The notes under the pieces were generated by a model, which was not told where the DNA came from, did no database searches, and worked only from the letters and a program-made list of their open reading frames with translations. Positions 41,937-49,309 of a stretch of 64,000 nt of DNA are shown here, piece by piece (positions within the stretch are counted from its first letter, which is position 1; every line of letters starts with the position of its first letter). This DNA comes from Actinomycetospora chiangmaiensis DSM 45062 (lineage in GTDB: Bacteria; Actinomycetota; Actinomycetes; Mycobacteriales; Pseudonocardiaceae): assembly GCF_000379625.1 (NCBI RefSeq), contig NZ_KB903229.1:352247-416246 (forward strand). Reading direction: 5' to 3'. Both the position numbers and the translations under genes were made by a program.

Positions 41937-43160
41937 TCACCCGGCGTGAGCCACCTGCTCCGCGGCCGCCACGCCCACGTGGCGGTCACGGGCGGCGCCC
42001 GCCCCGGCGATCGCGAGCGGGACCAGCAGCACGAGCAGGGTGATCACCGGCCAGGTCCAGCCGCCGGTCGCGTCCCGGATCGCGCCGAGCACGAACGGAC
42101 CGGCGGCCGCGACCACGTAGCCGACGCCCTGCGCCATCCCCGACAGCTCCGAGGTGTGCGCGGCGTCGGGGGAGCGCAGGGTGATCAGCGTCAGTCCGAG
42201 GGAGATGCCGACACCCTGGCCGAGTCCGATGATCACCATCCACAGCGGCGCCGAGCCGTCGGGAGCGAGCAGCAGGCCGAGGTAGCCGACCACCCACAGC
42301 CCGACCAGCGCCGCGACGAGATGGAACTGGGTCGGGCGGCGGGTGGCGAACACCGGGGTGAACGCCGACGTCACCAGCGAGGCCAGACCGGTGAGCGACA
42401 GCAGCAGTCCCGCCTCGGCCGGGGTGCGTCCCCGCTCGACGAACAGTGTCGGGGCCCAGGCGGTGAACGAGTAGAACTGCAGGGACTGCAGCCCCATCAG
42501 CAACGTCACCTGCCAGGCCAGCGCTGAGTTCCACAGCCCCCGCACGGGGGCGGCGGGTGCGGTGGGCGGCGCCGCGGCGGCCTCCCGTCGGGCGCGCAGC
42601 ACCCACGGCGACCACAGCAGGAGAGCGAGCCCGGCCCCGGTCGCCCACAGTGCGAGGGCCGGGCGCCAGCCGAGCCCGGTCGCCTGCTCGATCGGGACCA
42701 TGACGGCGGCCGAGAGCGCGCCACCCGCGGAGATCATCGTCGAGTAGGCACCGGTCATCGCGCCGGTGCGGTGGGGGAAGTCCCGCTTCACCACGACCGG
42801 CATCAGCGTGTTGCCGATCGCGATCGCGACCCCGGCGAGCAGGCTCCCCGCCAGCAGCGCCCCGAGCGAGGGGGCGAGCCGGACGAGGATGCCCGCCGTC
42901 AGGACGACCAGCGCCGCGAGCAGCGTGGTCTCCAGCCCGATCCGCCGGGCGAGCCGCCCCGCCACCGGCGCGAGGAGGCCGAAGCAGAGCACCGGCAGCG
43001 TCGTGACGAGCCCGGCGACGGCGCTGGAGATGCCGAGGTCGGTGCGGATCTGCGCGACCAGGGGCGACACCGCCACCACTGCCGGGCGCAGGTTCAGCGC
43101 GATGAGCAGCACGGCGACGACGAGCAGGGCGGTCCGGAGTCGGGACGTCGGCGTCGACAC
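41937..43160 (-). CDS. MFS transporter, CynX/NimT family
   Basis: The 407-residue protein has 12 hydrophobic segments and the CynX/NimT N-terminal signature LIALNLRPAVVAVSPLVAQIRTDLG. The PVAGRLARRIGLE loop and MGLQSLQFYSFTAWAPTLF at the start of the second half also fit. The family includes cyanate and 2-nitroimidazole transporters, but the substrate cannot be assigned. The start is the GTG at 43160. The gene lies 23 bases downstream of the phosphodiester-glycosidase-like gene on the same strand, so the two may be co-transcribed. Confidence 0.88.
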   Translation of the reverse strand: MSTPTSRLRTALLVVAVLLIALNLRPAVVAVSPLVAQIRTDLGISSAVAGLVTTLPVLCFGLLAPVAGRLARRIGLETTLLAALVVLTAGILVRLAPSLGALLAGSLLAGVAIAIGNTLMPVVVKRDFPHRTGAMTGAYSTMISAGGALSAAVMVPIEQATGLGWRPALALWATGAGLALLLWSPWVLRARREAAAAPPTAPAAPVRGLWNSALAWQVTLLMGLQSLQFYSFTAWAPTLFVERGRTPAEAGLLLSLTGLASLVTSAFTPVFATRRPTQFHLVAALVGLWVVGYLGLLLAPDGSAPLWMVIIGLGQGVGISLGLTLITLRSPDAAHTSELSGMAQGVGYVVAAAGPFVLGAIRDATGGWTWPVITLLVLLVPLAIAGAGAARDRHVGVAAAEQVAHAG

Positions 43161-43183
43161 CCCGACATCCTTCCATCAGGCAA

Positions 43184-44587
43184 CTACCTGTGCTGGCGCT
43201 TCCCCGTGCCGGTGCCCGTGTGCTTCGTCCCCGTGTGCTGGGTCGAGGGCGGGGCGCCGACGGTGTCGGCGACCGCGCGCAGGTCGAACGACAGGAAGTC
43301 GCGGCTCGAGGTCTGCAGGTAGTGCTGGGCGCCGACCTGCTCGCCGGGGAAGAGCTGGAACGCGTCGGGCTGCGGGTTGCCGGTCGGGTGGAAGTAGGCG
43401 CCCGAGACCCACGCCGGGTTGATGTCCAGCTCCATCCCGCGCACCGCGCCCGCGCTGCGCAGGATCTCGCCAAGCGTGCACACCGACAGCGCCGGGCCGC
43501 CGACGTAGACCTCCGCGCCCGTCGCCGTGACCCCGAACGCGGACCGGTTGATGTAGGCGGCCTGGCCGACGGTCGAGCCCCATTCTGCGGTCCCGCCCGT
43601 GGCGCAGGTCGGGTTCACGACGCCGTGGTCGACGAGCGGCACGAGGTTCTGGCGGACCGCCATGACGTCCGGCGACATCGACACCTCGCTGCCCCAGGCC
43701 CCGACGTCGGTGGTGCCGTTCCGGTGGACGACGAGGCTTGCCGCGCCCGGCACGAGCGGGCGGGCCTCCTTGCCGTCGAGGTACCAGCCGCCGTGGCTGT
43801 CGCCCTGCAGCCGGAAACCGGCCGAGAACGCGGCGACCACGGTGCGCTGCTCGTTCGCGTCGATCGAGGACGGGACGGACCAGGTGCCGCCCGGGTCCTC
43901 GGAACCGGGGTGCAGCACCCCGCGGACCAGCGTCGGGTCCATCCACAGCACGCCGACGGTGAAAGACGTGTGCTGCGCGTCGGGCCGCACCGACGCGACC
44001 CGCACCGCGTCGCCGTGGGGGGTGGACACCACCGTCTGCCACTGCCCCTCCCCGGGCAGCGGGGGGAGTCCGGCCGGGGCGGGCAGCGCGGGCGGGGCCG
44101 GGCTGCCGCCGGGGCGGTCGGCGACCACCCCGTTCGCGTGCGGGATGCCCCCGGCCGGCATGCCGCCGGTCGGCGGCTGGTCGAGCTGGTACTGCGCCGA
44201 CTCCAGCCACGTCACGACCGGCCCGAGCCCGTGGTCGCGGCCCCACTCGGCGAGCCGGGCCGCGACGGTGTCCGAGCCCGGCCGGGTGAGCGCGTGCACG
44301 AGCGACGGTGCCGCGATCGCGGCGAGGAGCACGAGCACCACGACGATCGCCGCCAGTGTCCGCCGCAGCCACCGGCGCCTCGGCAGCAACCGGAACCGCC
44401 GCTTCCCGACGGCGGGTGCGGTCGACTCGGGCGACTCCGTCCCGGTGCCGTCGTGCTCGTCGCCCTCGGCGGGGCGGCCGGTCTCGACGGTCGCGTCGTC
44501 GGCGGGCGGCCCGTCGTCGGGACGCTCGAACCGATCGGTGGGTCCGGTCCCGGCGGGGTCGAGAGCGGACGGGGAGTGCGGGGCCAC
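43184..44587 (-). CDS. Membrane-anchored phosphodiester glycosidase (NAGPA-like) family protein
   Basis: The 467-residue protein has a disordered acidic N-terminus and one membrane anchor (LAAIVVVLVLLAAIAAPSLVHAL, near residue 90). A proline-rich linker leads into an extracytoplasmic domain of the NAGPA/phosphodiester-glycosidase type (VVAAFSAGFRLQGDSHGGWYLDG, then GMELDINPAWVSGAYF). The C-terminus is His/Thr/Lys-rich. The family removes GlcNAc or other groups from phosphodiesters; cell-envelope glycan processing is a reasonable guess. The start is the GTG at 44587. A second, shorter member of this superfamily lies at 52186-53406. Confidence 0.78.
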   Translation of the reverse strand: MAPHSPSALDPAGTGPTDRFERPDDGPPADDATVETGRPAEGDEHDGTGTESPESTAPAVGKRRFRLLPRRRWLRRTLAAIVVVLVLLAAIAAPSLVHALTRPGSDTVAARLAEWGRDHGLGPVVTWLESAQYQLDQPPTGGMPAGGIPHANGVVADRPGGSPAPPALPAPAGLPPLPGEGQWQTVVSTPHGDAVRVASVRPDAQHTSFTVGVLWMDPTLVRGVLHPGSEDPGGTWSVPSSIDANEQRTVVAAFSAGFRLQGDSHGGWYLDGKEARPLVPGAASLVVHRNGTTDVGAWGSEVSMSPDVMAVRQNLVPLVDHGVVNPTCATGGTAEWGSTVGQAAYINRSAFGVTATGAEVYVGGPALSVCTLGEILRSAGAVRGMELDINPAWVSGAYFHPTGNPQPDAFQLFPGEQVGAQHYLQTSSRDFLSFDLRAVADTVGAPPSTQHTGTKHTGTGTGKRQHR

Positions 44588-44781
44588 GACCCGACATCGT
44601 GCTCGGGCGCTGCGGCGTCACCGTGAAGCAGGGTGGCCTGGGTGACACGTGTCGCGCACAACACGATGGTGATGTCCCGGCTCGTGCCCTTACGTCCTGT
44701 TCTGACGCGCGATCGGTCGGGAGACGCGACGTGACGGATGCCTGGTGTGAATCTCGCGAACGGCTGACGGCATCCCGACAT

Positions 44782-44832
44782 GCGTGAGGGGAACCCTCGA
44801 GCCGATAGAGCGCTCGAGGGTTCCCCTCACGC
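44782..44832 (-). terminator. Perfect 21-bp hairpin after the fatty-acid operon
   Basis: The arms 44782-44802 and 44812-44832 are exactly complementary over 21 bases with a 9-base loop, 15 bases past the MaoC gene stop. The rest of the 44588-44846 spacer is the upstream region of the NAGPA-like gene; I see no other gene there. Confidence 0.85.
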
Positions 44833-44846
44833 GGGACGGAGCCGAC

Positions 44847-45701
44847 CTACGCCGGGCGCACCGTCAGGAGCAGGTGGTCCTTGCCCTTCGACGAGCGCAG
44901 GGCGGCGTCCCAGCCGTCCTGGGTGGCGGCCGTGTAGAGGAACGCCTTCGACGGGATGCGCAGCGGCGACCGGAAGACCGCGTCGACCGTGACGGCCTCG
45001 TCCGTGCGACCGGCGAGCGCCGCGAGCACGCGGGCCTTGGACCACATGCCGTGCGCGATGGTGCCCGGCATGCCGAACGCCTTCGCGGCGAGCCCGTTGA
45101 CGTGGATCGGGTTCACGTCGCCGGACACCGCGGCGTAGCGACGGCCGATGTCGCCCGGCACCGTCCACACCGCGTGCGGCCGGTCCCCGACGCGCGGGTC
45201 GGGCTCCGGCGGGGCGGCCTCCGAGGCATCCTCCGCGGTCGCGCCGCGCACGAAGTAGGTCGAGCGCGAGTGCCAGACGGCGTCCTCGTCGGGCAGGCCC
45301 ACGGTCGAGACCAGGTCGACCTGCGCGCCCTTCGGGTGCGCGACGAGCCGCTCGGCGTGCACCCGCACCACCAGGGGCTCGCCGACGGTCAGCGGCCGGT
45401 GCTGGGTGATGACGTTGCGCAGGTGCACCATGCCCGGGGCGGGCAACGGGAACTCGCGGTCGGTCATCAGCCGCATCTGCAGCGGGAACGCCAGCATGTG
45501 CGGGTAGGTGATCGGCAGCTCGCCGCCCACCCGGAACCCGCAGACGTGCGCGTAGTTCGCCACGGCCTCGGCGTCGATCGCGACGTTGACCAGCTCCAGC
45601 GTCCGGTCGGGCAGGGTGTCCCCGCCCGACCGCGCCGTCAGCAGCGCCCGGCCGTACAGCGCACCGAGGGCGGGCGCGCTGTCGAGGGTCTCGGTGGGCA
45701 T
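44847..45701 (-). CDS. MaoC-like (R)-specific enoyl-CoA hydratase (HtdX-type)
   Basis: The 284-residue double hot-dog protein has a degenerate N-terminal repeat (LPITYPHMLAFPLQMRLM). The C-terminal repeat carries the hydratase-2 motif GDVNPIHVNGLAAKAFGMPGTIAHGM with catalytic Asp and His. It hydrates trans-2-enoyl-CoA to (R)-3-hydroxyacyl-CoA or the reverse. It is next to a FabG4-type reductase and a FadA2-type thiolase as in the mycobacterial Rv0241c-Rv0242c-Rv0243 group, where the hydratase is HtdX. The gene starts 2 bases after the fabG4-like stop, so it is the last gene of a three-gene operon. Confidence 0.9.
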   Translation of the reverse strand: MPTETLDSAPALGALYGRALLTARSGGDTLPDRTLELVNVAIDAEAVANYAHVCGFRVGGELPITYPHMLAFPLQMRLMTDREFPLPAPGMVHLRNVITQHRPLTVGEPLVVRVHAERLVAHPKGAQVDLVSTVGLPDEDAVWHSRSTYFVRGATAEDASEAAPPEPDPRVGDRPHAVWTVPGDIGRRYAAVSGDVNPIHVNGLAAKAFGMPGTIAHGMWSKARVLAALAGRTDEAVTVDAVFRSPLRIPSKAFLYTAATQDGWDAALRSSKGKDHLLLTVRPA

Positions 45702-45703
45702 GC

Positions 45704-47086
45704 TCAGGCCCCCAGGTAGTTCTGGCCGTCGACGCGCAGCACCTGGCCGTTGATCGCGTACGAGGCGCCCTGGGCGAACCAGGCGATCGTCTCGGCGACG
45801 TCGACCGGGAGCCCGCCCTGGGTGAGCGAGGAGAGCCGGCGGCCGGCCTCGCGGGTCCCGACGGGCATCGCCGCGGTCATGGCGGTCTCGATGAACCCGG
45901 GCGCGACGGCGTTGATGGTCGCGTCCTTGTCCGCGAGCAGCGGGGCCGTGGCCTCGACCAGACCGATGACGCCGGCCTTCGACGCGCCGTACGACGTCTG
46001 GCCGCGGTTGCCCGCGATGCCGGCCATCGACGACACCGTGACGATGCGCCCGCCGCGGTGGAAGCCGTCGTCGTCGCCCGAGGCGAGCAGCACGTCGTTG
46101 ATCGCGAGCTGCGCGTTCAGGTTCACGTCGATGACCGAGTTCCAGCGGTCGGTGTCCTGGTTCGCGAGCAGCTTGTCGCGGGTGATGCCCGCGTTGTGCA
46201 CGACGATGTCGACCCCGCCGTGACGGCGGCAGTGCTCCAGGATGGCCTCGCCCGCGCCGGCACCGGTGATGTCGAGCTGCAGCGCCGTGCCGCCGACGTC
46301 GTTCGCGGTGTGCGCGAGGGCGTCGCCCGCGGCCGGGATGTCGACGGCCACCACGGTGGCGCCGTCGCGGGCCAGGGTCTGCGCCACCGTGCGGCCGATA
46401 CCGCGCGCCGCGCCGGTGACGACGGCGACCTTGCCGGTGATCGGGTGGTCCCAGTCCGTGCCGGCCGACGAGCCGGCGTAGCCGGGCACCGTGCCGACGT
46501 CGAGGCGCTGACCGTCGACGAACGCCGAGCGGGAGGAGAGGAAGAAGCGCAGCGTCGACTCGATGTCGTTCTCCGCGCCGTCGGCGACGTGCACCAGGTT
46601 CACGGTCGCGCCGTAGCGCGCCTCCTTGGCCGCCGAGCGGACCAGGCCCTCGAGCGAGCGGCGGGCGGCGCGGACGGCGGGCCGCTCGGCCTGGGCCGGG
46701 ACGTCGCCGATGACGAGGATGCGCCCCGACGGGCCCACCCGGCGCATCACCGGGGTGAGGAACTGCTGGATCGCCGCGAGGTCGCGCGGGCTCGACAGCC
46801 CGGTCGCGTCGACGATCGCCGCGGCGACCTTCGAGCTCGACGAGCCGCCGCCGATCGGGGCGGCCGGGTCCTCGTGGACCTCGACGCCCGCGTCGGCCAG
46901 CACGGCCCGGACGATCTTGGCGACGCGCCCGTCGGCGGTCGCGGTGCCCAGGAGCGCGGCGCCGGAGAGCAGCGGCTGGCCGGGCTCCCAGCGACGCAGC
47001 TTCGGCACCGGGGGCAGGCCGACGTTGCCGGCGACGGCCCGGCCGAAGCCCGAGTTGACGAAGTCGGAGTACCAGTCGTGCGACAT
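45704..47086 (-). CDS. fabG4: High-molecular-weight 3-oxoacyl-(ACP/CoA) reductase, FabG4-type
   Basis: The 460-residue protein has a FabG4-specific N-terminal domain (residues 1-210, flavodoxin-like, beginning DWYSDFVNSGFGRAVAGNVGLP) followed by a classical SDR. The SDR has TGAARGIG (224-231), NAG near 298, catalytic Ser352/353, Tyr366 and Lys370 (TSYGASK), and PGFIETAMT. The mycobacterial orthologue is an NADH-dependent 3-ketoacyl-CoA reductase, specific for the 3R configuration. Placement between thiolase and R-hydratase genes fits (R)-3-hydroxyacyl-CoA oxidation or 3-ketoacyl reduction. It lies 15 bases from the thiolase gene stop. Confidence 0.93.
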   Translation of the reverse strand: MSHDWYSDFVNSGFGRAVAGNVGLPPVPKLRRWEPGQPLLSGAALLGTATADGRVAKIVRAVLADAGVEVHEDPAAPIGGGSSSSKVAAAIVDATGLSSPRDLAAIQQFLTPVMRRVGPSGRILVIGDVPAQAERPAVRAARRSLEGLVRSAAKEARYGATVNLVHVADGAENDIESTLRFFLSSRSAFVDGQRLDVGTVPGYAGSSAGTDWDHPITGKVAVVTGAARGIGRTVAQTLARDGATVVAVDIPAAGDALAHTANDVGGTALQLDITGAGAGEAILEHCRRHGGVDIVVHNAGITRDKLLANQDTDRWNSVIDVNLNAQLAINDVLLASGDDDGFHRGGRIVTVSSMAGIAGNRGQTSYGASKAGVIGLVEATAPLLADKDATINAVAPGFIETAMTAAMPVGTREAGRRLSSLTQGGLPVDVAETIAWFAQGASYAINGQVLRVDGQNYLGA

Positions 47087-47101
47087 GTCCGTATCCCTTT
47101 C

Positions 47102-48391
47102 TCAGGCCTCGAGGATGGCGACGACGCCCTGGCCACCGGCGGCGCAGATGGAGATGAGCCCGCGGCCCCCGCCGTTCTCGTGGAGGATCTTGGCGAGCGT
47201 CGGCACGATGCGGGCGCCGGTCGCGGCGAACGGGTGCCCCGCGGCCAGCGACGAGCCGTGGACGTTGAGCTTCTCGCGGTCGATCGAGCCGAGCGGCGCG
47301 TCGAGGCCCAGGCGCTCCTTGCAGAACTGCGGGCTCTCCCAGGCGGCGAGCGTGGCGAGCACGGTGGAGGCGAACGCCTCGTGGATCTCGTAGAAGTCGA
47401 AGTCCTGCAGCGTGAGCCCGTTGCGCTCGAGCATCCGGGGGACGGCGTAGGCGGGCGCCATGAGCAGGCCCTCGTCGCCGTGCACGTAGTCCACGGCGGC
47501 GGTCTCGGCGTCGACGATGTGCGCGAGGACGGGCAGGCCGCGCTCGGCGGCCCACTCGTCGGAGGCGAGTAGCACGGTGGCGGCGCCGTCGGTCAGCGGC
47601 GTCGAGTTGCCCGCCGTCATCGTCGCCTCGGTCTTGTCGCCGCCGGCCGGGAAGAACACCGGCTTGAGCTTGCCGAGCTTCTCCGCGGTGGAGTCGGCGC
47701 GGAGGTTGTTGTCCTTCGTGAGGCCGAGGAACGGCGTCATGAGGTCGTCGAAGAACCCGGCGTCGTAGGCCTTGGCGAGGTTCTGGTGCGACCGGGCGGT
47801 GAGCTCGTCCTGTGCGGTGCGCTCGATGCCCCAGTGGGCGGCGGTGATGGCGGCGTGCTCGCCCATCGCCATGCCGGTCCGCGGCTCGCGGTTGGCCGGG
47901 ATCTCGGGGACGAGCTGGCCCGGGCGCAACCCGGCGAGGGCCTTGACGATGCCGGCCGTCGACTTCGCGCGGTTGGCCTCGAGGAGGACCTCGCGCAGAT
48001 CGTCGTTCACCGCGATCGGGGCGTCGGAGGTGGTGTCGACACCGCCGGCGATGCCGACCTCGAGCTGTCCGAGGGCGATCTTGTTGGCGATGAGGATCGC
48101 GGCCTCGAGGCCGGTGCCGCACGCCTGCTGCACGTCGTAGGTCGGCGTGGCGGCGGACAGGCGGGAGCCGAGGACGGCCTCGCGGGTGAGGTTGAAGTCG
48201 CGGCTGTGCTTCAGCACCGCCCCGGCGACGACCTCGCCCATCCGCTCCTCGGTCAGCCCGAAGCGGGCGACGAGACCGTCGAGCGCCGCGGTGAGCATGT
48301 CCTGGTTGGAGGCGCGGGCGTAGGCGCCGTTCGAGCGGGCGAACGGGATGCGGTTGGCGCCGACGACCGCCGCGCGACGGGGGCTGGCCAT
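47102..48391 (-). CDS. fadA2: Acetyl-CoA C-acyltransferase (thiolase), FadA2/FadI-type
   Basis: The 429-residue thiolase has the nucleophile Cys region VQQACGTGLEAAILIANKIALG, NSTPLTDGAATVLLASDEWA, EIHEAFASTVLA, the NVHGSSLAAGHPFAATGARI loop with catalytic His, and the C-terminal second active-site Cys in ISICAAGGQGVV. This fits the longer FadA2/FadI (trifunctional beta-subunit-like) group. It cleaves 3-ketoacyl-CoA with CoA. ATG 48391 has GGAGG 5 bases upstream. It is the first gene of the minus-strand operon, and its promoter region contains a GTTAC-N6-GTAGC dyad shared with the divergent TetR gene. Confidence 0.94.
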   Translation of the reverse strand: MASPRRAAVVGANRIPFARSNGAYARASNQDMLTAALDGLVARFGLTEERMGEVVAGAVLKHSRDFNLTREAVLGSRLSAATPTYDVQQACGTGLEAAILIANKIALGQLEVGIAGGVDTTSDAPIAVNDDLREVLLEANRAKSTAGIVKALAGLRPGQLVPEIPANREPRTGMAMGEHAAITAAHWGIERTAQDELTARSHQNLAKAYDAGFFDDLMTPFLGLTKDNNLRADSTAEKLGKLKPVFFPAGGDKTEATMTAGNSTPLTDGAATVLLASDEWAAERGLPVLAHIVDAETAAVDYVHGDEGLLMAPAYAVPRMLERNGLTLQDFDFYEIHEAFASTVLATLAAWESPQFCKERLGLDAPLGSIDREKLNVHGSSLAAGHPFAATGARIVPTLAKILHENGGGRGLISICAAGGQGVVAILEA

Positions 48392-48418
48392 GGGTTCCTC
48401 CAGGGAGGTCTGGTCTTG

Positions 48419-48434
48419 GTTACTCAAAAGTAGC
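48419..48434. promoter_or_regulatory. Candidate TetR operator O1 between fadA2 and tetR
   Basis: GTTAC-TCAAAA-GTAGC, a 5-6-5 dyad with one mismatch, lies just upstream of a TACCGT -10 (48438-48443) for the TetR gene. It overlaps a TACTTT -10-like hexamer on the other strand for fadA2. It matches the site at 49272-49287. Confidence 0.6.
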
Positions 48435-48450
48435 AGGTACCGTGGGTGCC

Positions 48451-49215
48451 GTGAGTCGTCGTTCGCATCGTCATGAGGACGAGGGGTCGGGCCGTTCGGG
48501 ACGGTCCCGGCGCAGCCCCTCGCCGGAAGGCGCTGTGACCGACGGCGCATCGGAGCAGGACACTGCCCCGCCGCCCCGTCGGGACAAACGTTCCAGCCGG
48601 TGGGACGAGCACCGACGCGCCCGGCGGCAGGAACTCACGCTCGCGACGATCGTCGCGATCCGGCAGTTCGGGCCCGACGTCGGGATGAGCCAGGTCGCGG
48701 CGCAGGCACGGACCTCGAAGACGGTGGTCTACCGCCACTTCGCCGACAAGTTCGACCTGTACCAGGCCGTGTGCGAGCGGGTCGGTGCCGTGATCGTGGC
48801 GCAGGTCGCCGAGGCGATGCGCACCGCCGGTCCGCCCCAGCACATCCTGCGGCAGGGGATCGACGCCTACTTCGCGCTGATCGAGGGCGACCCCGACATC
48901 TACCGCTACGTGATGCGCCCGCCGGGGTCCGACCGCACCGCCACGGCGGCCGAGGGTGACTTCGTGGGCGACCTGACGTCGTTCATCGGCGACCACGTCG
49001 GCGAGATCATCACCACCGAACTGCACCGCCAGGGTCGGGACCCGGCGCCCGCGGCCACGTGGGGCCACGCCGTCGTCGGGATGGCCCGCTCGGTGGGCGA
49101 CCACTGGCTCACGTCCCGTCCGGAGGTCCCACGCGAGGTCATCACCGACGAGGTCGCCGACCTCGCGTGGGGCGGCCTGGCCCACACGGTGAACTCCTCG
49201 GCCGCGTCCGCCTGA
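48451..49215 (+). CDS. TetR family regulator of the fatty-acid block
   Basis: The 254-residue protein has an unusually long, polar, Arg/Ser-rich N-terminal tail (about 60 residues). The TetR helix-turn-helix follows (ELTLATIVAIRQFGPDVGMSQVAAQARTSKTVVYRHFADKFDLYQAVCERVG), then a helical ligand domain with IDAYFALIEGDPDIYRYVMRPP. The GTG at 48451 sits seven bases after a TACCGT -10, suggesting a leaderless mRNA; GTG 48442 would overlap that hexamer. It lies between the thiolase operon and the acyl-CoA oxidase-type gene. Matching dyads in both promoters make it the likely common regulator, perhaps sensing acyl-CoA. Confidence 0.9.
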   Translation: MSRRSHRHEDEGSGRSGRSRRSPSPEGAVTDGASEQDTAPPPRRDKRSSRWDEHRRARRQELTLATIVAIRQFGPDVGMSQVAAQARTSKTVVYRHFADKFDLYQAVCERVGAVIVAQVAEAMRTAGPPQHILRQGIDAYFALIEGDPDIYRYVMRPPGSDRTATAAEGDFVGDLTSFIGDHVGEIITTELHRQGRDPAPAATWGHAVVGMARSVGDHWLTSRPEVPREVITDEVADLAWGGLAHTVNSSAASA

Positions 49216-49271
49216 CGAGTGACGCAGGCCACACCAGGAAGCGGGTACTCCCGGTACGCGGTACAACCGTG

Positions 49272-49287
49272 GTTACCGACCAGTAAC
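49272..49287. promoter_or_regulatory. Candidate TetR operator O2 upstream of the acyl-CoA oxidase-type gene
   Basis: GTTAC-CGACCA-GTAAC is a perfect 5-6-5 dyad 23 bases before the start. It is the same arrangement as O1. Three GGTAC words lie just upstream (49243, 49252 and 49260). Confidence 0.6.
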
Positions 49288-49309
49288 AAGCTCTGAGGAG
49301 GCCTTCCCG

